DNA of 64,000 nucleotides from Gammaproteobacteria bacterium (GTDB taxonomy: Bacteria; Pseudomonadota; Gammaproteobacteria; Burkholderiales; Burkholderiaceae_B): NCBI GenBank assembly GCA_030832095.1, contig JAURJT010000002.1:62001-126000 (forward strand), given 5' to 3'. The position numbers were made by a program, and so were the translations under genes. Shown here one piece after another: positions 9,032 through 18,822 of the stretch. Under the pieces are notes generated by a model. It worked only from the letters and a program-made list of their open reading frames with translations. It was not told the origin of the DNA and did no database searches. The first letter of the stretch is position 1; each line of letters opens with the position of its first letter.

Positions 9032-10513
9032 ATGACAAAACAGCTACCTGATTTTATTGAATGGCGTGCCCGTGACTTAGCCACTCGCGTCAACAGGCAA
9101 CATCTGACCGCAGTGCAGGTCATGCAGGCTGCGCTAGAGCATATTGCTTGGGCGAATCCGCTATTGAACGCGTTCATCGATATCGATCACGCCTCTGCCC
9201 TCAAACAAGCGGCTGGGGTTGATCTGAAGATTCAGCAAGGCGCGCGCCTGCCGTTGGCAGGTGTGCCGTTTAGCGTCAAAGATAATTTATGGGTGGCGGG
9301 GCGGCCTGCAACCTACGGCTCGCAGCTTTATGCGGATCATATCGCCCCACGCGACAGTTGGTCAGTCGAGCAACTTAAAAAACAAGGGGCCATTTGTATT
9401 GGCATCACAAACACGCCCGAGTTTGCGTGCAAAGGTGCCACGCAAAATCCCCTGCACGGCATCACGCGTAACCCCTGGAATTTAGACTTAACGCCGGGTG
9501 GCTCTTCAGGCGGCGCTGTGGCCGGGGTTGCAGCCGGTTTAGTCCCCGTTGCGCTGGGCACCGATGCCGGCGGCTCGATTCGGCGCCCAGCGGCGCATAC
9601 CGGGCTCGTTGGCTTTAAGTGCACACTTGGCTTGATTCCGAACCCCTGGGGGTTTCCGGATCCGAGCCATGACCTCTCAACTATTGGCATCGCCACACGC
9701 GACGTGCAAGACTGCGCCTTGATGCTCGATGTTCTGGTTGAACATCATCCTAACGACCCACTCTCGCACCCTTTACCGATGGCGATGGTTGCGCCACAGC
9801 CGTTTACCGCAGCGCTGAACGCCCAGCGCGATCAAACGCTTAGGATCGGTTTTTCGATGGATTTGGGCTGTGGTTTTGCCATTGATGACGATGTAGCGGT
9901 GGCCATCGAGGCTGCCATTCAGCAACTACGGCGGGCAGGATGGAAGATCGACATCTCGCATCCCGCCTGGCCACCCAAGACCAATGAATACCCCTTATTG
10001 GCGCAACAACAAGCCGGGTTGGCTGCATTGTTTGGGCAAGCGTATCAAGAGGCCCCTCAGATCTTTGATCCGGATATTGCCGTGCAAATCGAAGCCGGGC
10101 AAAAGGCAACGGGCCCAATGATTGCGGGCTTGTCTTTGCAACGTAATAGGTTGCGTGAGGCCTTTAACACGTACTTTGATTCTTATGACTTACTGCTGTG
10201 CCCGACGGTACCGGTTGAGCCTTGGGCATGCGAAGGCCCACCGCCGAATGTGATTGGTGGCAGGCCTGCCACCCCACGCGGGCACGCGCCGTTTACACCC
10301 TTGTTTAATTATTGTGATGCGCCGGCGTTATCTGTGCCCTGTGGCTTTGGTAAAAATGGTTTACCTCTTGGGTTGCAAATTGTTGGGCCGCGCTATGGCG
10401 ACCTGCGCGTCTTACAGTTCGGCTTTGAGGTGCAGAAAGTGCTGAATCTCAAGATGAATTCGCCGATGATCTTGGCACAGACGCAGCAGGAATATGCGCA
10501 AGAGTCAAGATGA
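9032..10513 (+). CDS. Amidase signature family amidohydrolase
   Basis: This 493-residue protein has the complete amidase signature. K83 (VPFSVKDN), the cis-serine S158 in the GGSSGG loop and the nucleophile S182 in GTDAGGSIRRPA form the Ser-cisSer-Lys triad. Family members hydrolyse carboxamides, aryl-malonamides, 6-aminohexanoate cyclic dimer or Glu-tRNA. The absence of gatC/gatB neighbours and the C-terminal GLPLGLQIVGP fit a catabolic enzyme. It overlaps the next gene by 4 bp (ATGA), so a dipeptidase is co-translated with it. Confidence 0.88.
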   Translation: MTKQLPDFIEWRARDLATRVNRQHLTAVQVMQAALEHIAWANPLLNAFIDIDHASALKQAAGVDLKIQQGARLPLAGVPFSVKDNLWVAGRPATYGSQLYADHIAPRDSWSVEQLKKQGAICIGITNTPEFACKGATQNPLHGITRNPWNLDLTPGGSSGGAVAGVAAGLVPVALGTDAGGSIRRPAAHTGLVGFKCTLGLIPNPWGFPDPSHDLSTIGIATRDVQDCALMLDVLVEHHPNDPLSHPLPMAMVAPQPFTAALNAQRDQTLRIGFSMDLGCGFAIDDDVAVAIEAAIQQLRRAGWKIDISHPAWPPKTNEYPLLAQQQAGLAALFGQAYQEAPQIFDPDIAVQIEAGQKATGPMIAGLSLQRNRLREAFNTYFDSYDLLLCPTVPVEPWACEGPPPNVIGGRPATPRGHAPFTPLFNYCDAPALSVPCGFGKNGLPLGLQIVGPRYGDLRVLQFGFEVQKVLNLKMNSPMILAQTQQEYAQESR

Positions 10514-11232
10514 AGTTCTGCTGGCATGAGCAAGGCCTGCGGGTGTGTGTTTTACTTTTTTGCCTGGGATTGAGTATGAATGACAGCGCCTATTCGCAGA
10601 GCCTGCCCAAGGGTTTCGTTTATGTTGATCAAGTCGTGCCTGATATCCGCACTGATTTACGTTACCGACTTTCTGACAACTTTGTTGGTGCGACCGTTGA
10701 CGGGTATTCAGGCGCGCGCGCGATCCTGACCCAACCTGCCGCGCAGGCCTTGGCGCAAGTGCAGACAGAGTTACGCGAGCTTGGCCTTGGTTTGTTGATT
10801 TTTGATGCCTATCGGCCGCAGCGCGCTGTCAATCATTTTGCACGTTGGGCGAAAGACTTGTCGGCCAACAATATGAAGCCGCGTTATTACCCAGAGGTTG
10901 AGAAAACTGAGTTGTTTTCACAGGGCTATATTGCGTCACGCTCTGGTCATAGTCGCGGCAGTACCGTCGATTTGACGTTGGTGAGCCTGTCACCACCTTT
11001 TGAACAATTGGATATGGGGACTATCTTTGATTTTTTTAGCCCACGCTCTTGGCTGGACGCTACGGGTTTATCGGCTGCGCAAGAGCGCAATCGCGCCTTG
11101 CTTCAGCGCACGATGAAGACGTATGGCTTCACCCCGTATGCTAAAGAGTGGTGGCACTTTACGCTGAGCGCAGAGCCGTTTCCTGAGACTTACTTTGATT
11201 TTGAGATTCGCGATGATTTGAGTGTGCGGTGA
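10510..11232 (+). CDS. D-alanyl-D-alanine dipeptidase, VanX/DdpX type (M15D)
   Basis: This 240-residue zinc peptidase hydrolyses D-Ala-D-Ala. The motif SRSGHSRGSTVD gives zinc ligands H147 and D154, and EWWH gives the catalytic E213 and the ligand H216. FDAYRP upstream is also typical of the family. A hydrophobic N-terminal segment (VCVLLFCLGL, roughly residues 12-22) suggests export to the periplasm, as for E. coli DdpX-like scavengers rather than cytoplasmic VanX. There is no vanA or vanH nearby, so a role in cell-wall dipeptide salvage is more likely than glycopeptide resistance. Confidence 0.88.
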   Translation: MKFCWHEQGLRVCVLLFCLGLSMNDSAYSQSLPKGFVYVDQVVPDIRTDLRYRLSDNFVGATVDGYSGARAILTQPAAQALAQVQTELRELGLGLLIFDAYRPQRAVNHFARWAKDLSANNMKPRYYPEVEKTELFSQGYIASRSGHSRGSTVDLTLVSLSPPFEQLDMGTIFDFFSPRSWLDATGLSAAQERNRALLQRTMKTYGFTPYAKEWWHFTLSAEPFPETYFDFEIRDDLSVR

Positions 11233-11555
11233 TTGCGTTTGTTTTGTTGCGGCTGGCCTAATAGCGTAAGAATCGTCATACAGAGCGCACGCGTTTAGCT
11301 AAATTATATTTAGTTACGTGAATCTTGGATATAAATTTGACCAATGCCTCATCCGCCGGCACACCGGCACTTGGTCGAACACTTGTTTCTTTCAGATAAT
11401 AAGCCTCAGCCTCAGAGATAAACTTAGCACTACCTGTGTAAAATCCTTACCTATTCGAGAACAGTTTATTTGTCTTTGGTCTGCCACACGAAGAACGCAG
11501 ACTGGTTGGATGAAATGTGATGAATTGTTCAACCCCTAGATAAGGTCTGATCTGC
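11233..11555 (+). other. Intergenic region upstream of the srf cluster
   Basis: These 323 bp precede the eleven-gene srf/TagTSR-like cluster and are the obvious place for its promoter. They hold a short inverted repeat at 11299-11313. I see no convincing -35/-10 pair. A 73-codon open frame with a GTG start at 11318 has no ribosome-binding site or recognisable protein character. Confidence 0.5.
11299..11313. promoter_or_regulatory. Candidate operator upstream of srfA
   Basis: CTAAAT and ATTTAG form a perfect 6+3+6 inverted repeat in an AT-rich patch about 245 bp before srfA. It could bind a dimeric regulator. No regulator gene is adjacent, so this is a positional guess. Confidence 0.25.
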
Positions 11556-13112
11556 ATGGCTGGTCAACTGCTTGTTAGCGGCAATCCGCAAAATTACAGC
11601 GCAATCGGTGAAGCTGGGCAACCTATTTATTCGGTCGCGTTTCAGCTCAGAGAAGCGGTACGACTGAAAGCCGGTGCTGACGTGGCGAATTGTCTCGCGA
11701 CACCGCAACGCAACGAACAAGGAAACGTGATCGACTGGTATGCGCCTCAACATGGCGATGTCATACCTTGGTCTGCTGCCACCCCTGAAGAGCGCGAGCA
11801 CGCTCTGATCATGCTAGACGCGGCACAACGCAAAATCGACGAGGCGGTACGCCTGCTCAAAAGTACTGAGCCGCGCTCTGATCAAGCGCTTCGAGAAAAG
11901 AAAACACTGCTGCCTTTGCTAGATAAAGTGTTTATCTTTCCGGATTCGAATTTTATTTTTTTGGTGAACGGCAAACCGGTCGTCACATTTTGGGGGTTTC
12001 ATGCGCAAGGCGTAAGCTTGCCGGCTGATCCCTTCGTCAGTCTGCGACCAGTTGTGCCAGCGCCCGTTACTGCGCAGCCCGCTGCGCCAACCAGAGGCCG
12101 TGCATGGTGGTGGTGGCTGCTGCTTTTGCTCTTGCTGTTGCTGCTTTTGTTGTTCGTGTTGCGTAGCTGTGGCGCGCCGCCTTGGATGTTGCAGGCGATG
12201 CCGATACTTGAGCATCTGCAGCCTGCGCCTGAGAGTACGTTGGCGCCTCAAAACCCAACAGGCGTACCTTCGATCCCCCTCAACCCAACAGCGAAACCCG
12301 AGCCGTTGCCCGACCAGCGTGTTGGGGTGCCTAGTCGTGTTGGTGGTCAAACAGACAGCACAACGATTATTACCAATGGTGGACCAAACTCGAGTACGGG
12401 CGTTGTGCCAGCCCCGGCAATTGTTGACTCGGCGAGTACGTTGACAGAGCAGCGCCCCAACGCTTCTGTTGTGCCGGACGCTACCGGCGCAGCGCCCGAC
12501 ACGAATACTCAAGCGCCAGTCATCACGCCACCAAACTTGCCTCTCACAACTGGGCGCGAGACCGATAAGACTCAACCTGAGTTGAACACGACAACGCCAC
12601 CACCCAACAGCGCCAATAACCCAAATATTGCGACGCCTATTCCGAATGCCGCGACGGCGAACCCGAATGCCGCGACGCCCAGTCCGAATAGTCAAACGCC
12701 TGGGCCTGGGGCGAGTGGTCAACTTGGCAACCCGATGTTGATACCGGATTCTGCGCTCAATAGTGGATCGACTCGTTTCTTGGAGGGCTCGTGGAGTGCG
12801 GGGGCCGGCATACAAGACGCTGCGACCGGCAAACCTGTGCGCCTTGAATACGACTTTAGTCAGGGTAATGGACAAGGGCGCGTCACGGTAAAACGCGGCG
12901 ACGGCGTTCAGTGCACGGGTTCAGTCGGTGCACAGATGCAAGGCCGCAGCGTGCAGATCAATGATCGCGGCACCGCGAAGTGCACCGATGGCAGCACGAT
13001 GGCGTTGCCTAAAGTCACTTGCACGCCAGGTGCAGGCAATCAAGCGGCCTGTCAAGGGCAATACGATAACGGTACCTCTTTTCCTGTGTCGATGCGACAC
13101 GCCCCTAAATAG
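11556..13112 (+). CDS. srfA: SrfA family protein, bitopic inner-membrane
   Basis: This 518-residue protein begins with a cytoplasmic domain (about 1-165) matching my recollection of the SrfA family N-terminus: SGNPQNYSAIGEAGQPIY, CLATPQ and a final FLVNGKPVVTFWGF strand. A membrane segment of tryptophan followed by a run of leucines spans about 184-201. A long Pro/Asn/Thr-rich periplasmic spacer (about 205-400) contains imperfect NPNAATP repeats. A compact C-terminal domain (about 405-518) with paired cysteines ends the protein. It is first in the cluster and 14 bp before srfB. In Salmonella and relatives srfA, srfB and srfC are adjacent and have been annotated as virulence-associated, with the molecular role unresolved. 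The C-terminal domain here may be lineage-specific. Confidence 0.75.
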   Translation: MAGQLLVSGNPQNYSAIGEAGQPIYSVAFQLREAVRLKAGADVANCLATPQRNEQGNVIDWYAPQHGDVIPWSAATPEEREHALIMLDAAQRKIDEAVRLLKSTEPRSDQALREKKTLLPLLDKVFIFPDSNFIFLVNGKPVVTFWGFHAQGVSLPADPFVSLRPVVPAPVTAQPAAPTRGRAWWWWLLLLLLLLLLLLFVLRSCGAPPWMLQAMPILEHLQPAPESTLAPQNPTGVPSIPLNPTAKPEPLPDQRVGVPSRVGGQTDSTTIITNGGPNSSTGVVPAPAIVDSASTLTEQRPNASVVPDATGAAPDTNTQAPVITPPNLPLTTGRETDKTQPELNTTTPPPNSANNPNIATPIPNAATANPNAATPSPNSQTPGPGASGQLGNPMLIPDSALNSGSTRFLEGSWSAGAGIQDAATGKPVRLEYDFSQGNGQGRVTVKRGDGVQCTGSVGAQMQGRSVQINDRGTAKCTDGSTMALPKVTCTPGAGNQAACQGQYDNGTSFPVSMRHAPK

Positions 13113-13126
13113 CAGGACCTCATTTC

Positions 13127-16108
13127 ATGCTTGCAGATATCAACGCGTTCGAAGAACAGACCACGCTTATTATGGGAAGCGGGGTTCAATTTCTGGATTT
13201 TGCGGCAACCTTTGTCATCAAAGGTCAATCGGGTGAGTTTGCAAGAATGGGAGATGCTGGCCCCTTGGCCAGGCTGCAAGAAGACGAGCGCACTGGCAAG
13301 TTGCATTTTTCGTTTGACGAGAAGAAACAAGCGGTCGTGCCGACCGTGGATGTGAGTTTGGATCAATCGTTGCGTTTGCTGATTGATACGTGGTTGCCTG
13401 TGCCGTACTTCCGGTTTAGTCCTCCAGCCCGTTTTGAAGAAGGCCCCTCAAACTGGGCACGCGTGCGCATTACAGAAGTTGGCGCAGGCCTTGACCCTGG
13501 AGGCAACACACACCGCATCACCTTTGCGTTTGACACTAAGGTCATAGAGGGTCGCAGTGATACGGCTTACATGGGGCCCTCGACTGACGACATCAAAGCC
13601 GGGACGAGCTTTGCGTTTGCGCATCGTTCGCACGAAATGGGTTGGTTTCTTGATCAGCAATGGCTCAATCTATGGTTGCAAGAGTTGTTTAGCGAGCTTG
13701 CAAAACCTCGTTTAAAACGTGACGCCGAAGATATTCGTGAAGAGACGGCTAAATTGCATCATCAGGCGCACTATCTCAATATTTTGCATTTACTTGGGAC
13801 TCAATTGGCGTTACCCGAGATCAAGGTGATCTCGAACGAACGCAACGATTTGTACAAGCCCATTCAAGTCGATTTAGTGCTTGACGTTGGTAATTCACGA
13901 ACCTGTGGCATCTTGGTTGAAGACCATCCGCAAGAAAATGATGGCTTAAGACGTCGTTATGAGCTTGAACTGCGCGATCTTTCGCATCCCGAGCACGTGT
14001 ATCGTGAGGCGTTTGAGAGCCGCATCGAATTTGCGCAGGCATCGTTTGGTAAAGATCATTTTTCGGTTCAAAGCGGGCGCAATGATGCCTTCTTGTGGCC
14101 AACGATTGCCCGCATTGGCCATGAAGCAGCTGGCTTAGCTAGCTTGCGCCGAGGCACCGAAGGCGCGACCGGCCTATCGAGCCCCAAGCGTTATTTGTGG
14201 GATCAGGACAGTTTTGAACCGGGATGGCGCTTCAATACTTCGAATGCCAAAACTGAAATCGAACCCCATGCAACGGCAGCTCCGGTGTCGCGCTTGATCA
14301 ATGAGATGGGCGAGGCTCTTTACACGCTTGATCCGTTTGATCGTATGCCGGTGTTTCATCCGCATTATTCGCGCAGCTCATTGATGACGTTTATGTTGTC
14401 TGAGGTTCTTGCGCAGGCACTGGCGCAGATTAACAGCCCAGCGCAGCGGTTACGCCAAAGTCATGCCCGAGTCCCACGTCATCTGCGTTCGATTATTTTG
14501 ACCGTGCCTCCAGCGATGCCCCAACCCGAGCGCAAAATTTTTGAACAACGTATGCGTCAGGCGATTGGGTTGATCTGGAAGAGCATGGGTTGGCATCCTG
14601 AAGATGCTGGTATCGAGACTGAAGAAGAGCGTCGTGCCGCGTTTCCAGGTTTTCCGGAAGTGCATGTGCAATGGGATGAGGCGACCTGTGGTCAGGTGGT
14701 CTACTTGTTTAGTGAAACCCAAAATAACTTTGGTGGTCGACCAGAAGAGTTTTTTCAGGCGTTGGCGCGACCCGATCAACCCCCGCGTGCGGGTTCGACC
14801 GATCCGTATATTTCAATCGCCACGATTGACATCGGCGGCGGCACAACGGATCTGGTGATCAACGAATACTTTTTGGATAAAGGCGAGGGCAATGCTGGAC
14901 GCGACGTAGGTGGTGGGGCTTACATTCTGCCTGAGCAGCGGTTTCGCGATGGTTTTAAAATCGCTGGTGATGACATCGTTCTGGATGTGATTCGAGCAGT
15001 GGTACTGCCGGCGATCGGCAATGCTTTCAAGGCTGCTGGTGTCGCAGAGCCTGAGGCGCTCGTTTCGAAATTGATGGGCAGTGAGTCGCTTGATGCGCAG
15101 ATTGCGGTGCTTCGGCAACAATTTACCTTGCAGGTTTTATATCCTGTTGCCTTGACTGTCATCAAAGAGTACGAAAGATACGACCCACTCGAGCCCGGTA
15201 ACTTGGGCTCTAGGCTGGTATCCGAGTTGCTCAGTGAGGTGGGGCACCCTACCATTGACGTGCTGGATTACGTCAATACGGCAGTGCAGCGCGCGGGCGG
15301 GACGCAGGCAATCGGCTTCAGTATTATGGATGTGGGAGTGCAAATTAATCTGCGCCGCTTACACGAGCTCTTTTTGCGCGGCGAAATGAACATCTGTAAG
15401 ACCTTAAAAGCAATGTCTGAAGTGGTCTACGCCTACCAGCCGGACGTCTTGCTGCTTACTGGGCGCCCATCGCGGATGCCTGGAGTCTTGGCGTACGTGC
15501 GTTCGTTGTTGGCGTTGCCGGCGGGTCGCATTTTACCGATGCACCAATATAAGACGGGCCCGTGGTACCCCTTTCATAAAAATGGTCGCATCGACGACCC
15601 AAAGAGTACTGCGGCTGTTGGTGCCATGCTGTGTTTATTAAGTCGCACTCTGCGTCTGCCCAATTTCTTTTTTAGATCAGCAGCGTTCAAACCCTATTCG
15701 ACTGTGCGCTTTATTGGCATGATCGATAACAATAATGCGATCAAAGACGCAAACCTGTTTTATCGCAATATTGATCTCGACAACGAAGAGTATGAGTTTC
15801 CGGATACGACCTTTGAAATGCGTGGCTCGATGCGCTTGGGCTTCAGACAGCTCGAAACTGAGCGCTGGCCCGCCTCGCCGTTGTACACCTTAAGTATCGA
15901 TGATCGAGACCTACGAGAGAAACTGGCTTCGAAAGGTGTGGTGCTAAAAGTTTCGCTTAAGCGCAGCGAACGCTCGGGCCCCGAAAGTTTTGAGTTGGCG
16001 TCGGTAGAAGGGGGCTCAAAAAGCAAAATCAAATTCAGACTCAACACGATGGTAGATGCGGGTTTGGGTGCTTCGCAGTACTGGCTCGACAGCGGCAGCG
16101 TGAGGTAA
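13127..16108 (+). CDS. srfB: SrfB family protein, actin/Hsp70-fold ATPase
   Basis: This 993-residue protein matches the length and character of SrfB (Pfam SrfB family). Two phosphate-binding loops of the actin/Hsp70/hexokinase superfamily are visible: phosphate-1 DVGNSRTCG at 253-261 and phosphate-2 DIGGGTTD at 568-575. An adenosine-type LLLTGRPSRMPG occurs late in the protein. The first 240 residues are a family-specific N-terminal region. There is no signal peptide or membrane segment, so it should be cytoplasmic. It lies 14 bp after srfA and 5 bp before srfC. ATP-dependent assembly or chaperone-like activity is inferred from the fold. Its target is unknown. Confidence 0.88.
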   Translation: MLADINAFEEQTTLIMGSGVQFLDFAATFVIKGQSGEFARMGDAGPLARLQEDERTGKLHFSFDEKKQAVVPTVDVSLDQSLRLLIDTWLPVPYFRFSPPARFEEGPSNWARVRITEVGAGLDPGGNTHRITFAFDTKVIEGRSDTAYMGPSTDDIKAGTSFAFAHRSHEMGWFLDQQWLNLWLQELFSELAKPRLKRDAEDIREETAKLHHQAHYLNILHLLGTQLALPEIKVISNERNDLYKPIQVDLVLDVGNSRTCGILVEDHPQENDGLRRRYELELRDLSHPEHVYREAFESRIEFAQASFGKDHFSVQSGRNDAFLWPTIARIGHEAAGLASLRRGTEGATGLSSPKRYLWDQDSFEPGWRFNTSNAKTEIEPHATAAPVSRLINEMGEALYTLDPFDRMPVFHPHYSRSSLMTFMLSEVLAQALAQINSPAQRLRQSHARVPRHLRSIILTVPPAMPQPERKIFEQRMRQAIGLIWKSMGWHPEDAGIETEEERRAAFPGFPEVHVQWDEATCGQVVYLFSETQNNFGGRPEEFFQALARPDQPPRAGSTDPYISIATIDIGGGTTDLVINEYFLDKGEGNAGRDVGGGAYILPEQRFRDGFKIAGDDIVLDVIRAVVLPAIGNAFKAAGVAEPEALVSKLMGSESLDAQIAVLRQQFTLQVLYPVALTVIKEYERYDPLEPGNLGSRLVSELLSEVGHPTIDVLDYVNTAVQRAGGTQAIGFSIMDVGVQINLRRLHELFLRGEMNICKTLKAMSEVVYAYQPDVLLLTGRPSRMPGVLAYVRSLLALPAGRILPMHQYKTGPWYPFHKNGRIDDPKSTAAVGAMLCLLSRTLRLPNFFFRSAAFKPYSTVRFIGMIDNNNAIKDANLFYRNIDLDNEEYEFPDTTFEMRGSMRLGFRQLETERWPASPLYTLSIDDRDLREKLASKGVVLKVSLKRSERSGPESFELASVEGGSKSKIKFRLNTMVDAGLGASQYWLDSGSVR

Positions 16109-16113
16109 TCGGC

Positions 16114-18822
16114 ATGACAATTGAACGAGCAGAGAAATTAGTATCCGGTTGGGCCACCATTCATCAAGAGTCGGGTCAGGCGATTGATTGGATTCAACGC
16201 GTACGAGGCAACGCGCGCAGCGTGGATAACGAGGCCGATAGCTTGATCTATCGTTTGCGACGCGTGCGTAATCAGGCAAAGAGTTTGGGTGTTGCGGCCG
16301 GACTGCCTTCAACTGTTGGTTTTTTTGGTCTCTCGCAAGCGGGAAAATCGTATTTAATTTCTGCGTTGGCCGCAGGGGGTGATGGCAAGCTTGAAACTGT
16401 TGTTGACGGACAGCGTTTGGATTTTATTAATCATATCAATCCACCAGGCGGCGGTAAAGAGGCAACCGGCTTAGTGACGCGCTTTAGCTTTCGCGCGAAG
16501 CAAGGGCCAACGGGCTTTCCGTTAGAACTGAAGTTATTTGAAGAGATTGAACTTGTCAAAATTTTTGTCAATTCGTTTTTCAACGATTTTAATTTTGAAA
16601 AAATTGGGAATCCAATTGATGCCATCGATGCAAAAAGAAAGCTGTCAGAGCTTGAAGCGCGCAAACGTGCGCAACGCGTAGCGGGTATCTCTGAAGATGA
16701 CATGGTATCTCTGTGGGAGTATTTAAAAGAGAGTTTCGGTAACTCAATTGGTCCCTTAACAGCAGAGTTTTTGCCTCGCGCGGTGGCCTTGGCACCTTTT
16801 CTCAGCATTGAAGATCGAGCCCAACTCTTTGGTTGTCTGTGGGGGCAGGCTGGTGCGCTCACTCAGGCGTTTTTGAGTTTGGCACAAACTTTAGCCCAGC
16901 TTGGGCAACCCAGTCGTGTGTTTGCACCGATCGAAGCGCTGGTTCGCAAAACCGAGAGTGGTGTGTTGTCGCAAGCTGACAGCATCATGAACGTTGATAT
17001 GCTACAGCGTTTAGGCAGACCTCAAGATTTGCCGGTGAGCGTATTGCCAGTGATCGCTGGGCAAGCGCAGGCGCAACAAAAAATCACCATGGCACAACTC
17101 GCGGCACTCACGGCAGAGTTGACCTTTCCGTTGGTGAATCAGCCGCATCAGAAGATTTTTGAAGACGTCGATTTACTTGATTTTCCGGGCTACCGCGGGC
17201 GCTTGGGCTTAGATTCTTTAACCGATATCAGCGGCGCGCAAGGCAAGGATCAAGTCGGCAATCCGATCGCGCAATTATTATTGCGAGGCAAAGTCGCTTA
17301 TTTGTTTGAACGCTACACCGAGTCGCAAGAGATGAACGTGCTTGTGGTGTGTACGGCCTCGCATAAGCAGTCTGATGTGACCGAGGTTGGTCCGGTGTTG
17401 TCGAAATGGATTGAAAAAACTCAAGGTAAAACCGCTGAAGAGCGCGCGCGCCGCGACCCTGGTTTGATCTGGGCGGTGACGATGTTTGATATCAAGATTA
17501 ACGATTCGTTAACCAAAGATGAAGACATGCTGCACACGGTTTGGAATAATCTTGTACAGATGACCATGCTTGAACGGTTTGGCGATCGTTCATGGATGCA
17601 AGATTGGGCAAAAGGCGTCGAGTTCAACAACACCTTTTTGGTGCGGAAGCCGCGCACACCGGTTTCATTTTTAGACGTTGAGGGCGGACAAGAACGATCG
17701 ATCACTCAATCGGTGGCGTCGCAGTTGTCCTTAATGGAAAAGACCTTCGTTCAGGCGCCACTGATCGCGACACATGTCTTTGAACCTGCACAGGCCTGGG
17801 GCGCCATGATGACCTTGAACGACGGAGGCATCGAGCGTTTAAGCCAGTACTTGTCGAAAGTCTCGACACGCGAAGTCAAGCTTGCTCGTATCAACGAACT
17901 GATGAACGAGGTATTACACGAACTGATCGATAATCGTTTAGGGCGCTGGTTTCATCAAGATGGCATGGGTGAGGTCGAGGCCAAGCGTAAGATCGCCCAG
18001 CAAGTCGTGACTGCCTTAACGCCACGCATTCGTCTTTTAGGTGAAATTCAACAGCAACTGCAGCTGTCTGACAGTACTCTGCAAAGTTTGTACTTAGGTG
18101 CTGGGGTGGACGCACAGGACAACGCGTCTGAGGCGATCGTTGATACACCCTCTGCTGTTAACCTTGGGGATGATCCGTTTGGGTTAGGTGAAGGACTCGA
18201 TCTATTCGGAGATTCTGCAGCGAAACCCGAGACCACACAAAAGGTCGCGCCAACGGGCAGCGATGCTCGCTTTGCGAAGTTGGTCTTGAGCGCTTGGTTT
18301 GAGCATTTACGAAGTGTTCCAAGCGATGAGCAATTATTGACGTACTTTGGTTTACAAAAGGCCGTTGCTGAAATGCTCTGTGACGAGGTGCTGACCGCTG
18401 GCGCGCGTGTTGATTTACAAGAACATCTTTTTAAAGTGGTGAGCCGTACTGAACAAGTCGGTACTAAACGCGACAAACTCGTTGACCGACAAGTGTTGGC
18501 CGCGAAGACTGTCTTGGCAGATTTTATTGCCTGGCTAGGCTATATGGAAAAGCCCGTTGAGAGTCGACCTGAGAGTCGGGTCAACAAAGGACAAAAATTG
18601 TTTGCACCACCGACTCGTATTGGTCAGGGGCAGCTGCCCGCGATTGGTAATGAGGCGATTGATCACACCCGAATCTATATGGGCGACTGGTTGGTGGGCC
18701 TCGCTCAACTAATCGTCGAGAACGCCGGGCATGACGGTGGGCGAGAAATAAAACCTGAACAAAATGCTGAACTGGGCGCCATGATCGCCAAGTTTAAAAC
18801 TGCACATTTGACTGAACAATGA
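16114..18822 (+). CDS. srfC: SrfC family protein, dynamin-like GTPase
   Basis: This 902-residue protein matches the SrfC/'virulence factor' family next to SrfB. The P-loop GLSQAGKS (72-79, K78) and the switch-like DFPG (356-359) with VDLLDFPGYRGR identify a large GTPase-type NTPase. The roughly 275-residue gap between G1 and G3 is much longer than in Ras-like proteins and indicates a large helical insertion. The C-terminal half is mostly helical, with an acidic low-complexity stretch near residues 660-710. No membrane segment is evident. A GAGG-type ribosome-binding site lies in the 5-bp gap after srfB. Its stop overlaps the next start (ATGA). The GTPase call rests on these motifs only. Confidence 0.85.
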   Translation: MTIERAEKLVSGWATIHQESGQAIDWIQRVRGNARSVDNEADSLIYRLRRVRNQAKSLGVAAGLPSTVGFFGLSQAGKSYLISALAAGGDGKLETVVDGQRLDFINHINPPGGGKEATGLVTRFSFRAKQGPTGFPLELKLFEEIELVKIFVNSFFNDFNFEKIGNPIDAIDAKRKLSELEARKRAQRVAGISEDDMVSLWEYLKESFGNSIGPLTAEFLPRAVALAPFLSIEDRAQLFGCLWGQAGALTQAFLSLAQTLAQLGQPSRVFAPIEALVRKTESGVLSQADSIMNVDMLQRLGRPQDLPVSVLPVIAGQAQAQQKITMAQLAALTAELTFPLVNQPHQKIFEDVDLLDFPGYRGRLGLDSLTDISGAQGKDQVGNPIAQLLLRGKVAYLFERYTESQEMNVLVVCTASHKQSDVTEVGPVLSKWIEKTQGKTAEERARRDPGLIWAVTMFDIKINDSLTKDEDMLHTVWNNLVQMTMLERFGDRSWMQDWAKGVEFNNTFLVRKPRTPVSFLDVEGGQERSITQSVASQLSLMEKTFVQAPLIATHVFEPAQAWGAMMTLNDGGIERLSQYLSKVSTREVKLARINELMNEVLHELIDNRLGRWFHQDGMGEVEAKRKIAQQVVTALTPRIRLLGEIQQQLQLSDSTLQSLYLGAGVDAQDNASEAIVDTPSAVNLGDDPFGLGEGLDLFGDSAAKPETTQKVAPTGSDARFAKLVLSAWFEHLRSVPSDEQLLTYFGLQKAVAEMLCDEVLTAGARVDLQEHLFKVVSRTEQVGTKRDKLVDRQVLAAKTVLADFIAWLGYMEKPVESRPESRVNKGQKLFAPPTRIGQGQLPAIGNEAIDHTRIYMGDWLVGLAQLIVENAGHDGGREIKPEQNAELGAMIAKFKTAHLTEQ

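Noticed and set aside
10510-11232. Vancomycin resistance gene vanX
   Set aside because: No vanH or vanA partner, a signal-like N-terminus and a Gram-negative context point to dipeptide salvage.
11318-11539. 73-residue ORF before srfA
   Set aside because: GTG start, no Shine-Dalgarno sequence, no recognisable features.
11919-12875. 318-residue minus-strand ORF opposite srfA
   Set aside because: It is Arg/Cys/Trp-rich with no domain character and mirrors the low-complexity spacer of SrfA. A shadow frame.
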